A stretch of 64,000 bases of DNA from CAYUIV01 sp964444925 (GTDB taxonomy: Bacteria; Pseudomonadota; Gammaproteobacteria; Diplorickettsiales; Diplorickettsiaceae), in the NCBI GenBank assembly GCA_964444925.1, contig CAYUIV010000001.1:1-64000 (forward strand), given 5' to 3'. The translations under genes were made by a program, and so were the position numbers. The notes beneath the pieces are model-generated. The model was not told where the DNA came from, made no database searches, and worked only from the letters and a program-made list of their open reading frames with translations. Every line of letters starts with the position of its first letter. Within the stretch, counting starts at the first letter, position 1. Below are positions 21,858 through 31,630 of the stretch, in pieces.

Positions 21858-22991
21858 TTGCCTAAAAGAATTCATACTTTTGCTGTTTTATTTATTCTAT
21901 TTAAAAACAGTTTAGTCGCATATACAAAAACACAAAATATCAATTACCATCAACAATTAGATAAACTTAACCTTCAAATTAAGTCACTTCAAGCGCTTAT
22001 CATAACTCAAGCGCAAAAAAAACAAGCACTAAGTCACGATATCTGCAAACAAAAAAATACTATTACTATACTTGCTCAACGTATCAAAAACCTAGATAGT
22101 CATCGCATTTTTCAAAAAACAGCACAACATCAATTACAGCAACAGTGCGCCTCTTGTAAAATACAACTGACTTTGCATGGCAATCGGTTAAATAGTTTAC
22201 TTCAGGTAACCTACATGATGTACCACAGCCATACAACTGTTATATTACCTTATTGCTATTATTTATACATTATACAAACACGTAAAGTATCATATCTTCA
22301 AAGAGAATTACGTGCTTTAAATCAGAAAAATAAACAATTGAGTACAAAACTGCAGCAGTCAGAAAAGATTTTGCATCGATACCAGGAAGAATATCACAAG
22401 GTAGATCGTAAACAAAAAAATGATCAAGCAATATTAAATTCACTGTATACGCAGTTACAAATGCGTCAAAGCAACCTATCACAATTATTAGAGAACAGGC
22501 AAGCACTAGAGCAACTAATAGAAAATCTAATAAAGCAGCCAAAAAAAAGAAAAGAAATTTTCTCACAAACTACTCAAAAAATGACAGTCAAAGAGGCCAT
22601 GCCTCACACTTTACATCGATACTATGGTAAATTGCTTTGGCCGGTTAAAGGGCAAATAGTCCGTAACTATCATCAAAGAATCGGACAGAGTGAAATACGA
22701 TCAACAGGCCTTTTGATAGCAATAGAAGAAAATCAAGAGGTATTTGCTATTCATAAGGGACGTGTCGTTTTTGCAGAAGCGCTGCGAGGAGTAGGAGAAC
22801 TGATCATTATTCAACATGCATCAAACATTCTTAGTTTATATGGACATAATCGCCGTTTACTAAAGAAAGTTGGAGAAACCGTTGAAGCGCAGGAAACAAT
22901 TGCAACGATTTGTGCACGCGATCTACTTTATTTTGAAATACGTTATCATGGGAAAGCAGTTGACCCTATAAATTGGTGTTGTGCTATTTAA
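21858..22991 (+). CDS. envC: Murein hydrolase activator EnvC-like
   Basis: Periplasmic protein with a signal-like N-terminus (about residues 4-22), a long coiled coil (about 27-230) and a C-terminal LytM/M23 domain (about 250-377). In E. coli EnvC the LytM domain is catalytically dead and activates amidases AmiA and AmiB at the septum. Here too the metal ligands are incomplete: the first His/Asp pair is absent and the HxH site reads YFEIRYHG, as in EnvC. The LSLYGHN and AVDPINWC segments match the family. The start appears to be a TTG at 21858, since no ATG occurs before residue 115. It converges with the large ankyrin gene, leaving 1 bp. Confidence 0.88.
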   Translation: MPKRIHTFAVLFILFKNSLVAYTKTQNINYHQQLDKLNLQIKSLQALIITQAQKKQALSHDICKQKNTITILAQRIKNLDSHRIFQKTAQHQLQQQCASCKIQLTLHGNRLNSLLQVTYMMYHSHTTVILPYCYYLYIIQTRKVSYLQRELRALNQKNKQLSTKLQQSEKILHRYQEEYHKVDRKQKNDQAILNSLYTQLQMRQSNLSQLLENRQALEQLIENLIKQPKKRKEIFSQTTQKMTVKEAMPHTLHRYYGKLLWPVKGQIVRNYHQRIGQSEIRSTGLLIAIEENQEVFAIHKGRVVFAEALRGVGELIIIQHASNILSLYGHNRRLLKKVGETVEAQETIATICARDLLYFEIRYHGKAVDPINWCCAI

Positions 22992-22992
22992 G

Positions 22993-25900
22993 CTAGCAAT
23001 TCGAGCGTGCCAATACATTTTTTTTTAGTGAAAATAATTTTTGCTCATCGGTATCCTTCATCGGAGGTGGAGGCTCAAAAAATGTATTATTATAATAGGC
23101 AGGTGGTGGTGTATCTAGTATTGCTGCTTTATTTGAAGAGCCTATATTAGGTGATTGATCAAAGGAACATGTTTCAAATATTTTTTGTATTTTTTCTTTG
23201 ATGACGTCTGATCCGTACTTCATGGCTTGTTCGACGTGTTTCATATCATATGGCACACCTATTTCCATCACAAGAACAAAAATATCCCATTGTTTTTCTT
23301 GACATATTAGATTACATAATGTCGTGTGTTCTGAGAAAATGGGCTCAACAAATGCTAAATTTTCGACTACGTGCCATAAAAGTAAACGCAAAACCCGCCA
23401 TTGGCGACCATTGACTGCATTATTCAAAAATACTTCAAACTCTTCCTTTTCAATGACGATATTTTTATTTTTTAAAAGAAGATAGCTAGCAACTTTCCAC
23501 TGTTTTGCATGCAATGCCTGTGTCAGTATAGTGGGGAAATTTCCATATTTTACAGGTACTTTATTCTTTTGCTTGTTAATCAACAAAACCTCAATTATAG
23601 ACCAAATATTTTGATGATTAAATGACTTTTTGTTTAAAAATTTTAATGCAACTTGCAATAATTTTGGTTGATTGAATTTAAATTTTTTAGACAAACACGT
23701 TGAATAATACTGTGTAAGAAGATAATTGACCATATCAAATTCTGATTTTTGAAGACCCATCGAAAATAGTTTTTCAAAAGATACTTGCTGATTTATGGTT
23801 GCGTTATTTTTAATTAATATTTTGATTGTGGTCCAAATTGCCTCAGTGCACAATGTGCTGTTAATCAGCGTATCAAGTAACGTTTTCTTAAGTATTGAAT
23901 TTACTTCATGCTCTAAAAATAGTGCTAGAAAATCACAATCTAAGCAAGCCATTGTTCCACATTTTTGAATATGGTCCATGACGTAGTGTGAAAGCACAGA
24001 TTGAGATTGTGTAATTTTAACCTTTGCTTGTACTAAATGTTTAACGAAATGCCAGTAATCTTTGTCTTTTGTCTTTGTGACATTAAGGAGAAGATCTAGT
24101 GCAGTCGGATTTTTGAATGGCGGGTAAGTATCTAGTAAAACTAAATGGTCTTTTTCATACTCAGTAGGGAATACTTGTTTTAAATACAGTTTTGTAATAC
24201 CTAGATATAGTGCATTTTTCTCACTTTCTGGCATAGTGGGCTGATGTGCAACGATATCAATGCTGTGATACAGCAAATGCGGTTTTCCAACAGGCAAATG
24301 ATTGAGTATCTGGGCTAACAGTTCAGGGTATTGCACATTGTTTATTGTCACTGCAAGCAGTACGTACATTAAATATTGACGGCTGTATTTTTCAATAATT
24401 TCTGAAAGAGTGATTTTATGCTGGTCGTTAATGGATTGTGGCATATGTGAAACCAGATAGAAATACTCTAAATCGCTCGTATCATAATATTTGGCACCAC
24501 GGTCAAGCAGTTGTTGAATAAACGACCAATCAATTTCTTTACTATTTTTATCTTTTAATAATAAGTCCAATATCGTAGAATTTTTAAATGGTACTTTCGT
24601 ATTAATTTCATATCCGTTGTCCAAAAAAACATCAATTATATCAATATCGATACATCGTATGTTCTGTGCAAGTGTCAGGTATATAGACACTAAACAATCT
24701 CTATGATCCGCATGTTCTAAATAGAAACGTTTCATTTTATTATTGGAGGCTCGATCATTGGTAAAAAATATTGAAGCACACGTATCAATAAACCGTTCTA
24801 CTTTAAATGACTCGGAATAAAAATTCTCGTAATGCTCTTTTAGTTCCAGTAACGTATTGTTATGTGTGGCCAATCCTTTTGAAACGTACGTTAATAAGGT
24901 AAGAGCATTAACATTTGATAACTCTAAATTATTTTGTTTTCTTATTTGTTTCAGAACAAGTGCTGTAAATTTCAGATAGCGTTTATTCTTAAGTGTCTCA
25001 TCCAAGAAAGTCGTTGGCGCTTCTCCTTTCGGATTAACACTTATTTTTACCTTGATAAATCGATCTGTTAATTGCTCTATACGTTTTAGGTGATTTTCTT
25101 CATCATTGTGAGAGTCTTCTAAAATTGTTTTAAGAGCAAAGTAAGCATTTGAGAGGTTTCCAATAGCTAGCTGCTCTTGTTGTAAAAATAGATCAAAAAG
25201 ATCCCAATTTTTTTGCTTAACAATCTCTTCTACTAAAGTGAGGTTTTTACTATTAGGTATTTGATTAAGGTTTGCACCGTTATCTAACAAAAAGCGTATT
25301 TTTTCAAATTGTTCTTTTCTATGGACATGAGCGTCCTGTTGGTCAAGATGTTTTACTACTTCTCCAACAGTAACGTGCTGACTTTGCTTTAGTAGACTAT
25401 GAATGTCATTAATTTTAGTACATGCTTTGCTATATTGCTCTAGTAATTCTGTAATGCTTTTTTGCTCTTCTTTATAACAACTTGGATTTAAAATGTCATA
25501 GCAATTCTCTAACTCAGAGAAACTACTGTTAAAAGATTCTAATGTCACAGCCATATTTTTTGTCGGCGGTGTTGCTGCTTGCTGACGATCCATAACAGCT
25601 GTAGGCGTTTGATCTATCTTTTTTGACTCAGTGAATCTTATATTATCCATCGTGATGGGATTTTCTGCCTGCTGTAGCAGAAATTGGATCATTTGATCAC
25701 CTATGGTGTATGGATTAAAAGAAATTCTTGTTGACTGAGGATTAGAAGCAATGAAGTAATCCCGTCGCAAATTTTTAGTTTTTTCTAAACCACCAATATT
25801 TTCTATTTCTTTTAAATTAATATCTGGTTTAATGTTTAAAACGTTATATAGAAAACTTGCAATATACTTTTCTTTGTTAGCTTGATCGATATACCACTGT

Positions 25901-27870
25901 ACCCCATACTGTTTTAAATTTTCTAGTGTGACAGATGCATCTATTTTATCCAAAAATGCGTAATTTTCTAAACGTAACGAAAAATTGTAAAACACTGTAT
26001 GAAGTGGAGAAAAATCTTCATTTTGATCAGCAAGATTTATATCAGCCCCAAGTCCAATGAGACATTTAATGAGTGGATTGACCGTGTTTGTTTTCTTAAC
26101 CAGTGTATGTAATAGAGTATATCCCGACCCATTATGTGCATTAATATCAGCACCCTGTGCTATGAAGCAAGAAAAAAGAGAATCATAGAATACAATATTC
26201 TGATTTTTTCTCCAACATTTATTAATCACGGTTTGAAAAACCGTTTCTTGTTTACTACTTTGGATGTTAGGATCAATCCCAGTCTTAAGTAAAGTGTTTA
26301 GATATTCGACATCTAAAATATCACACTTTTCAATATACTGATGTAACAAAGGTGACTTTTTTTGATTACATTGAGCAGCAAGTCCAGGTGTTGATTTGAG
26401 TAATATATTTACTTTATCCCAGTGGTTAATGGAAATCGCGTCAGTCAATGTAGCAAAGTTTGCTGTACAAGAAATACTATTTGCATCAAACGGTACTGTA
26501 TATTTTTCATTTTGCGTATCAGCAACAACATTTGTTTCTTTGTCCAACAGTTGCGAAGATAGTGTATCTGCTTCCTTATCTCTTTGAGCCCTACGTAAAC
26601 AGGATATGAGCACTGTTTTATAATGAGGCGTTTGATCTTTATGAGTATTCAAAAAAGTAAAAGGTTTAGCAAGATCACATAACTGTTCTAAAGAGACATT
26701 ATCTGCAACTGCTTGTTCTAAAATATTTTCTCTAGTTTGCTTTGAAGATAAAGCGACATCTTGGTCCAAAAGTGCGAGGGCTATTTTCCATGATTTTTGT
26801 AATATCATCTCATTTACTAGATCAGTGCAATCTATATCACTTTTAGAAAGTATTTGTATGGCAGCGAGCAGTGTTTCTTCTTTATCTACACGAATCCCGC
26901 TGTAAAACAAAAAGCGTACGCTGTCTTGGCTTTCATGTTTAATAGCAACATCCAAAAGTGATAATAAGCTATGTGATGCACGGCTAGTCTCTGTTTCCTT
27001 TTTTACACGGTAACTAGCGTTGATATTTGCACCTTCCTTAAGTAATTGATTGATATTTGCCTTTAAGTCATTGATAAAAGCTATATCTTGCGATGCAGCC
27101 ATTTTGGAAAACATCCGATAGAGTAAAGAATTTCGTTGTTCTGGCGTTAAATCTTCTGTTTCGTTTTTATAGACAAGTAGTGCAACTTGCTTGATACTTC
27201 CAAAAGGCGCAGATTGATCCAAGGTAACGTCAAGGCATCGCAGTGGATTTTCAATAAGTAAATATTGTTTGTACTTAAGAAATTTTTGTATTGATAGCCA
27301 ACATTTTTTTTCTATCAAAGAAATGAGAAATGCTCGATGATGTTGTTTCGATAAAAAAGCTTTCAGTATGTTTTTAACCGTTTGACTATTTTTTTCTTCT
27401 AGAATTTTTTCTAAAAAAGATTTTCCTTCAAATTTTTGAGAAAGGAACTGATAAACAGTGTCTTTATTACCTTTAGAAGCATGTATTCTCTCTAATATAT
27501 TTTCTAATACGATTTTCCAGATTTCCTCATATTCTCTATTAGCAAAAAGTAACTTTCTATAGAACTGGTGCATCCATATGCTATTTTCTGATTGAAGAAA
27601 AACACTAATAACGTCGAAGTCTGCTTCTATAACGAGTAACTGAATTACTTTAATACGGTTTTTTTGAAAAGCAATCTCAAGTGGTGTTCTGCCTTCATCG
27701 TTCTTCTCATTGATATCGATTGCCTTATCTTCGATTAAATATTTAATAGTATGAGTCGATCTTTTTTTCTTTATTGCCTCATGTAATGGAAATCTTTCAT
27801 AATTCTTTGATACAGAAATACTGGTTGAAGAGTGTATAGGTTTTGGTAGTGAAGTAAAAAGAAAACGCAT
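22993..27870 (-). CDS. Giant ankyrin-repeat protein with proline-rich PPxY tail
   Basis: A 1625-residue protein, the largest in the window. Ankyrin-type units are visible at the N-terminus (about 29-100, including GRTPLEIAFQKNRIKVIQLL), near 295-340, and most clearly in the middle (about 570-660, with INAHNGSGYTLLHTLVKK and INLADQNEDFSPLHTVFYNF). Many other helical pairs look like degenerate ankyrin units. There is no signal peptide and no clear membrane segment. The last 40 residues contain PPPAYY (1588-1593) and PPPP (1600-1603); PPxY is the classical ligand of WW domains, found in eukaryotic HECT ubiquitin ligases. Size, repeats and host-type motif suggest a secreted Dot/Icm effector, but translocation is inferred, not seen. 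The gene is intact. Confidence 0.9.
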   Translation of the reverse strand: MRFLFTSLPKPIHSSTSISVSKNYERFPLHEAIKKKRSTHTIKYLIEDKAIDINEKNDEGRTPLEIAFQKNRIKVIQLLVIEADFDVISVFLQSENSIWMHQFYRKLLFANREYEEIWKIVLENILERIHASKGNKDTVYQFLSQKFEGKSFLEKILEEKNSQTVKNILKAFLSKQHHRAFLISLIEKKCWLSIQKFLKYKQYLLIENPLRCLDVTLDQSAPFGSIKQVALLVYKNETEDLTPEQRNSLLYRMFSKMAASQDIAFINDLKANINQLLKEGANINASYRVKKETETSRASHSLLSLLDVAIKHESQDSVRFLFYSGIRVDKEETLLAAIQILSKSDIDCTDLVNEMILQKSWKIALALLDQDVALSSKQTRENILEQAVADNVSLEQLCDLAKPFTFLNTHKDQTPHYKTVLISCLRRAQRDKEADTLSSQLLDKETNVVADTQNEKYTVPFDANSISCTANFATLTDAISINHWDKVNILLKSTPGLAAQCNQKKSPLLHQYIEKCDILDVEYLNTLLKTGIDPNIQSSKQETVFQTVINKCWRKNQNIVFYDSLFSCFIAQGADINAHNGSGYTLLHTLVKKTNTVNPLIKCLIGLGADINLADQNEDFSPLHTVFYNFSLRLENYAFLDKIDASVTLENLKQYGVQWYIDQANKEKYIASFLYNVLNIKPDINLKEIENIGGLEKTKNLRRDYFIASNPQSTRISFNPYTIGDQMIQFLLQQAENPITMDNIRFTESKKIDQTPTAVMDRQQAATPPTKNMAVTLESFNSSFSELENCYDILNPSCYKEEQKSITELLEQYSKACTKINDIHSLLKQSQHVTVGEVVKHLDQQDAHVHRKEQFEKIRFLLDNGANLNQIPNSKNLTLVEEIVKQKNWDLFDLFLQQEQLAIGNLSNAYFALKTILEDSHNDEENHLKRIEQLTDRFIKVKISVNPKGEAPTTFLDETLKNKRYLKFTALVLKQIRKQNNLELSNVNALTLLTYVSKGLATHNNTLLELKEHYENFYSESFKVERFIDTCASIFFTNDRASNNKMKRFYLEHADHRDCLVSIYLTLAQNIRCIDIDIIDVFLDNGYEINTKVPFKNSTILDLLLKDKNSKEIDWSFIQQLLDRGAKYYDTSDLEYFYLVSHMPQSINDQHKITLSEIIEKYSRQYLMYVLLAVTINNVQYPELLAQILNHLPVGKPHLLYHSIDIVAHQPTMPESEKNALYLGITKLYLKQVFPTEYEKDHLVLLDTYPPFKNPTALDLLLNVTKTKDKDYWHFVKHLVQAKVKITQSQSVLSHYVMDHIQKCGTMACLDCDFLALFLEHEVNSILKKTLLDTLINSTLCTEAIWTTIKILIKNNATINQQVSFEKLFSMGLQKSEFDMVNYLLTQYYSTCLSKKFKFNQPKLLQVALKFLNKKSFNHQNIWSIIEVLLINKQKNKVPVKYGNFPTILTQALHAKQWKVASYLLLKNKNIVIEKEEFEVFLNNAVNGRQWRVLRLLLWHVVENLAFVEPIFSEHTTLCNLICQEKQWDIFVLVMEIGVPYDMKHVEQAMKYGSDVIKEKIQKIFETCSFDQSPNIGSSNKAAILDTPPPAYYNNTFFEPPPPMKDTDEQKLFSLKKNVLARSNC

Positions 27871-28045
27871 TCTTTATTCGCTCATTTAAGGAAACTGCAA
27901 TTTTATACATGTTGATGCATAATAGATGATAGCATCATAACCGATTTATAAAAAAAATAAAGTAAATAAGAGAGAATGAGACTATAATACGCTACTGCAC
28001 TGTAAGTATGCTTTGGTTATAATGTCACTACCAAAATAAGAAAGA

Positions 28046-29269
28046 CTAGTTGAAATGATTACATTTTAAATACTGTTTGATGGTACGTACTAAGCGCACT
28101 ACTAATTCATCTATTTCTACCGTTGTAAGAATTAACGGCGGTAAAAGCCGTATTGTGTTTTTTCCGACTACATCAAACAGTAAGCGTTGAGCTAAGCCAT
28201 AAGAAGTAATGTCTGGACAATGGTGTTTTAGCTGTATACCAAGCATGAGTCCTTCACCACGCACTGCTTGAACAATTGGATATGCTTTCAATGTTTCTTG
28301 CAACTTCGTTTTTAAAATCTCACCATTTTTCTGTACATTGTCTTCAATATTTTCTACTTCCAAGCGTTCCATCACTGTTAAGGCTGCGGTGCAAGCAAGT
28401 GGATTACCTGAAAATGTACTGCCATGACTGTTCTTTAGACAATCTTTACTTTTTGCATTCACAAGATAAGCACCAATTGGAATGCCATTGCCCAATGCTT
28501 TAGAAAGTAGCAAAACATCGGGTTGAACCGAGAAGCGATGACAAGCTAACCAAGGACCTGTCCGACACAATCCTGTTTGAATTTCATCTGCAACCATTAA
28601 AAAATCGTAGCGATCGCAAAGTGCACGTATCGTTTGTAAAAATTCTTTTGAACAAGATTGAATCCCATTATCCCCTTGAATCGGTTCAACAATAATTCCT
28701 ACAATACGCAGTCGGTATTGATCAACAACATCACGTAAAACCGTGACATTATTTATTGGTACTTGAATATTTTCTTCTGTTTTATCAAATAAGATGTGTT
28801 GTTTTTCTTTAATGAGTTGAGGGCTACTTGATAATTTCAAAGCGCCTAGCGTACGTCCATGATAACTACCCTTTATGCTGATGATAATTGGTTTTTTAAT
28901 TGTTTTGTGTGCACCAAATAGATGCATTATTTTAATCGCTGTTTCAACCGTTTCTGTACCTGAATTGCTAAAAAAAACTTGCTGCATCTTAAATTTTTGA
29001 CATAAGGCATTTGCGAGTTCTTCTTGCTGTGTAATGCGATAAAGATTTGAGGTATGCAGCAGTTTTGATACTTGTATTTGTAGTGCATGAATTAGCTGTG
29101 GATGACTGTGTCCTAGATTAGATACACTTTTACCAGAGAGGGCGTCTAGGTAAGGGGTGTGAACGCTTTTATCATTCCAAAGCCAAATACCTTGCCCACG
29201 AGTAAAAGCGATGGGAAGACGTTTCCCATAAACTGGCATCAGTGTTGAAGGTATAGTGGCATCAATCAC
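28046..29269 (-). CDS. argD: Class III aminotransferase, acetylornithine type
   Basis: PLP-dependent aminotransferase, closest in appearance to acetylornithine/succinylornithine aminotransferases (ArgD/AstC). Seen are the N-terminal LDALSGKSVSNLGHSHP, the FFSNSGTETVETAIK phosphate-binding segment, LMVADEIQTGLCRTG with the conserved Asp, and the lysine in LLSKALGNGIPIGAYL (about 256). At 407 residues the length fits. The GTG start overlaps the sodB stop by 4 bp (GTGA), so the two are translationally coupled. No other arginine gene is in the window; a role in lysine (DapC activity) or ornithine metabolism is equally possible. Confidence 0.85.
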   Translation of the reverse strand: MIDATIPSTLMPVYGKRLPIAFTRGQGIWLWNDKSVHTPYLDALSGKSVSNLGHSHPQLIHALQIQVSKLLHTSNLYRITQQEELANALCQKFKMQQVFFSNSGTETVETAIKIMHLFGAHKTIKKPIIISIKGSYHGRTLGALKLSSSPQLIKEKQHILFDKTEENIQVPINNVTVLRDVVDQYRLRIVGIIVEPIQGDNGIQSCSKEFLQTIRALCDRYDFLMVADEIQTGLCRTGPWLACHRFSVQPDVLLLSKALGNGIPIGAYLVNAKSKDCLKNSHGSTFSGNPLACTAALTVMERLEVENIEDNVQKNGEILKTKLQETLKAYPIVQAVRGEGLMLGIQLKHHCPDITSYGLAQRLLFDVVGKNTIRLLPPLILTTVEIDELVVRLVRTIKQYLKCNHFN

Positions 29270-29868
29270 GTCACATGTAAATTATCATGTACAAACTGCC
29301 AGTTTACAATTTCCCAAAATGCAGCCAAATAATCCGGTCTGCGATTACGATAGTCAATATAGTAAGCATGTTCCCATACGTCACAAGTGAGTAAACATTT
29401 CTTCTCCTTTTGAAAGGGTGTTTGTGCATTACTTGTCGTTTCAATTTGAAGTTTACCTGTAATATTTTGTGTTAACCAAGCCCATCCTGAACCAAACTGA
29501 CTGGCTGCTGCGTTATTAAACTGTGATTTAAAATCTTCAATGGATCCAAAAGATTGAATAATGAGTCTCTCAAGTGAAGGAGATAATTGATTTTTTGTAG
29601 CATCTGGTGTTAAACATTGCCAGTAAAAATTATGATTAAGCGCTTGTCCAGCATTATTAAAAACTGCACCTGGAGGTGCTTTACGTACCAGCTCTTCGAG
29701 TGATAAATCCTTAAAAATTTTATTTTCTGGCATATTTAGTAGTACAGTTAATTTATCAAAATAAGATTTATGGTGCTTATTATAATGCAAATCGAGTGCT
29801 TCTTTTGATAAAGTGGGTGCCAATGCATCGAGTGCATAAGGCAGTGTTGGAAGATGGTGTTCGATCAT
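29266..29868 (-). CDS. sodB: Superoxide dismutase, iron type
   Basis: Converts superoxide to oxygen and hydrogen peroxide. Metal ligands are in the expected places: His in LHYNKHHKSY, His in ALNHNFYW, and Asp and His in DVWEHAYYIDY. The NNAGQALNH segment carries the active-site Gln at the position typical of iron enzymes (manganese enzymes have Gly there), so I call it SodB. At 200 residues it has normal length. No signal peptide, so cytoplasmic. It precedes and overlaps argD by 4 bp, an unusual pairing. It would protect against host oxidative attack and respiratory leakage. Confidence 0.93.
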   Translation of the reverse strand: MIEHHLPTLPYALDALAPTLSKEALDLHYNKHHKSYFDKLTVLLNMPENKIFKDLSLEELVRKAPPGAVFNNAGQALNHNFYWQCLTPDATKNQLSPSLERLIIQSFGSIEDFKSQFNNAAASQFGSGWAWLTQNITGKLQIETTSNAQTPFQKEKKCLLTCDVWEHAYYIDYRNRRPDYLAAFWEIVNWQFVHDNLHVT

Positions 29869-30292
29869 ATTGTTTATTACAAAAGGTGATAAAAAAGAGT
29901 TTTTTTAGATACGCTTATCATAACGTAACCTTTATTACTTGACTACTAAAAAGTAAAGATGAGTATTTTGGACTATTTTATTGGAAAACATAGCGCATTT
30001 ACTAATGGCGATGACACATATTTTTGAAAACGTATAGAGTAGGATTCAATGCGATTACTTTCAAAAAAAAGATACTCGAGCGCAAGCTACAGTTTTGGTA
30101 CAGCAACATACGCTACTTTTATTTTAAGAGAAATACTGGCTTTCGGCTAGGTGTATGTTGACAAAACACTGACCATTTTTTTGAAAAAAGCCTATATGGC
30201 ACCATGATAAAATAGAAAATAGTATAAACATGTGCCTTATGTCACAATTTCTATTCGTAAATGGTTCTGTTCAAGTTTTTGTCATTAAAAAA
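29869..30292. other. Intergenic region between ankyrin gene and sodB
   Basis: 424 bases without a supported gene; it should contain the sodB promoter at its right-to-left reading upstream end. A 33-codon frame (ATG 30049, stop 30148-30150) has AGGA four bases before its ATG but no recognisable content, so I do not call it a gene. Nothing else stands out. Confidence 0.4.
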
Positions 30293-31504
30293 TTACTTAT
30301 TATGGTATTTTTGAATAATTTGCATAGTTGCAAGCGCATCTTTTCTACTTTGTGTAATTTCATCTGTTTCTTTTATAGATTGGTCAAAAATTTTTGCATC
30401 TTTTACCACAGTGATAGATAGGTCTGAAAATACGTATTTGATAATAATTAAAAGAATTTCTGAAGGACAATCAAATATTTTCCCAGAAAGATGCATGGCT
30501 TGTGTCGTGTTTTTAATCAAGTCAGTGGATTTATGTTGACCAAATAATAATTGTGTGAACAGTCTTGCATAGTTTTTACTTTTAGTGAAAATTTCGCTGC
30601 GTTGAGGTTTATCTTCGGCTACGGCTGAAAATTTCATTACATCAATGTCATTTTTTCTATAAGGAAATAAAATAGCGGTTAAATCATATTTTGATTGCGT
30701 ACTTGCACGTAACCAAGCAAGTGTATTTTTTCTTTCTGAGAATTGGTAGAAAATTTCTACTGCCGCAATGTAGTGGTCTATACTCATCAGATGACGGAAA
30801 ATTTCTCTATTTTCTTGCTTGCTGTAGCTCGATAATACGTCATAATATTCTTTATATTCTTTGAGGCTAGTCGCGCTAAGTAGCATTGTTTTCAATGCAT
30901 GCAGTGATCTAGTTTTTATTGCAGTATTACCCATTAATGAATAAGCTTTGTCATCTTTAATAGAAAAAGCACCCCACTGCATCAAGTGATTAAGCGTTAG
31001 TAAAGGGTATGCGATAAATCTTTCACATGCATAGTCACGACAAATTTTTTTCACATAGGGTAATTGGCTATGATTTATGACTAGAAATTGGACAATATCT
31101 AAGTCATGGGAAGTTGTTATCTTGAAGCGTTCAGTTAATCCTTTCCATTCATAAGGATTTGCGCCGTATCGTAATAAGATATGTGTGATTTCGGACTGAT
31201 TTAAATCGTATGCAATATCCAATAAACTGTATTCTGTGACAGAATCTTTCCAATTACTTTGTATTGGATCGTGTTCAAGAAATAGTGATACTGCTTGACT
31301 GAAACCTCGAGTCACAGCATAGAAGATAGGACGCTGCTTTACACCATTAAACAGATAAGTAGTTTGGTGCACTGTGCGGTTGCTTTTTAACAACTCTTTC
31401 AAATTTTCAGGATTTTTTTTAGCTGTTTCAATTGCGATTTGGAGTTCAAACGCATCTGTTACAATAGTATGTAGTAAAGTACTATCTATAAAAGTATTTG
31501 GCAT
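30293..31504 (-). CDS. Ankyrin-repeat protein with C-terminal F-box-like segment
   Basis: A 403-residue protein. Ankyrin-like units occupy roughly residues 15-150, seen in RPIFYAVTRGFSQAVSLFLEH and YSLLDIAYDLNQSEITHILL followed by RYGANP. The middle is helical and unassigned. Near 343-357 the sequence CPSEILLIIIKYVF matches the core of an F-box (L-P-x-E-[IL]-L-x-x-I-x-x-[YF]-[LV]), though without the following conserved part. The same C-P-x-E-I-L phrase occurs in the clear F-box protein at 54.6-55.9 kb. No signal peptide. A candidate Dot/Icm effector by content. A promoter candidate lies about 65-105 bases upstream. Confidence 0.85.
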   Translation of the reverse strand: MPNTFIDSTLLHTIVTDAFELQIAIETAKKNPENLKELLKSNRTVHQTTYLFNGVKQRPIFYAVTRGFSQAVSLFLEHDPIQSNWKDSVTEYSLLDIAYDLNQSEITHILLRYGANPYEWKGLTERFKITTSHDLDIVQFLVINHSQLPYVKKICRDYACERFIAYPLLTLNHLMQWGAFSIKDDKAYSLMGNTAIKTRSLHALKTMLLSATSLKEYKEYYDVLSSYSKQENREIFRHLMSIDHYIAAVEIFYQFSERKNTLAWLRASTQSKYDLTAILFPYRKNDIDVMKFSAVAEDKPQRSEIFTKSKNYARLFTQLLFGQHKSTDLIKNTTQAMHLSGKIFDCPSEILLIIIKYVFSDLSITVVKDAKIFDQSIKETDEITQSRKDALATMQIIQKYHNK

Positions 31505-31568
31505 GGTTCATATCCATTGAAATAATTTATTACTTTGTCTAAAAGCGTCATCTTTAAACTAAACAGTA

Positions 31569-31598
31569 ACTGTAAGTGATTTTATCATTTGCTGTCAA
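31569..31598 (-). promoter_or_regulatory. Candidate promoter of the 403-residue ankyrin gene
   Basis: On the minus strand a consensus -35 TTGACA (31598-31593) is followed after 18 bases by TACAGT (31574-31569). The -35 box is one arm of a perfect inverted repeat, TGTCAAG-tatc-CTTGACA (31593-31610), which could be an operator. The repeat lies downstream of fpr but lacks a T-run, so a terminator is less likely. Confidence 0.4.
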
Positions 31599-31630
31599 GT
31601 ATCCTTGACATAGCTATTTGACTCTATATG

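Noticed and set aside
30049..30150. Possible 33-codon gene with a nearby AGGA
   Set aside because: Too short, no recognisable features, and in a region of random composition.
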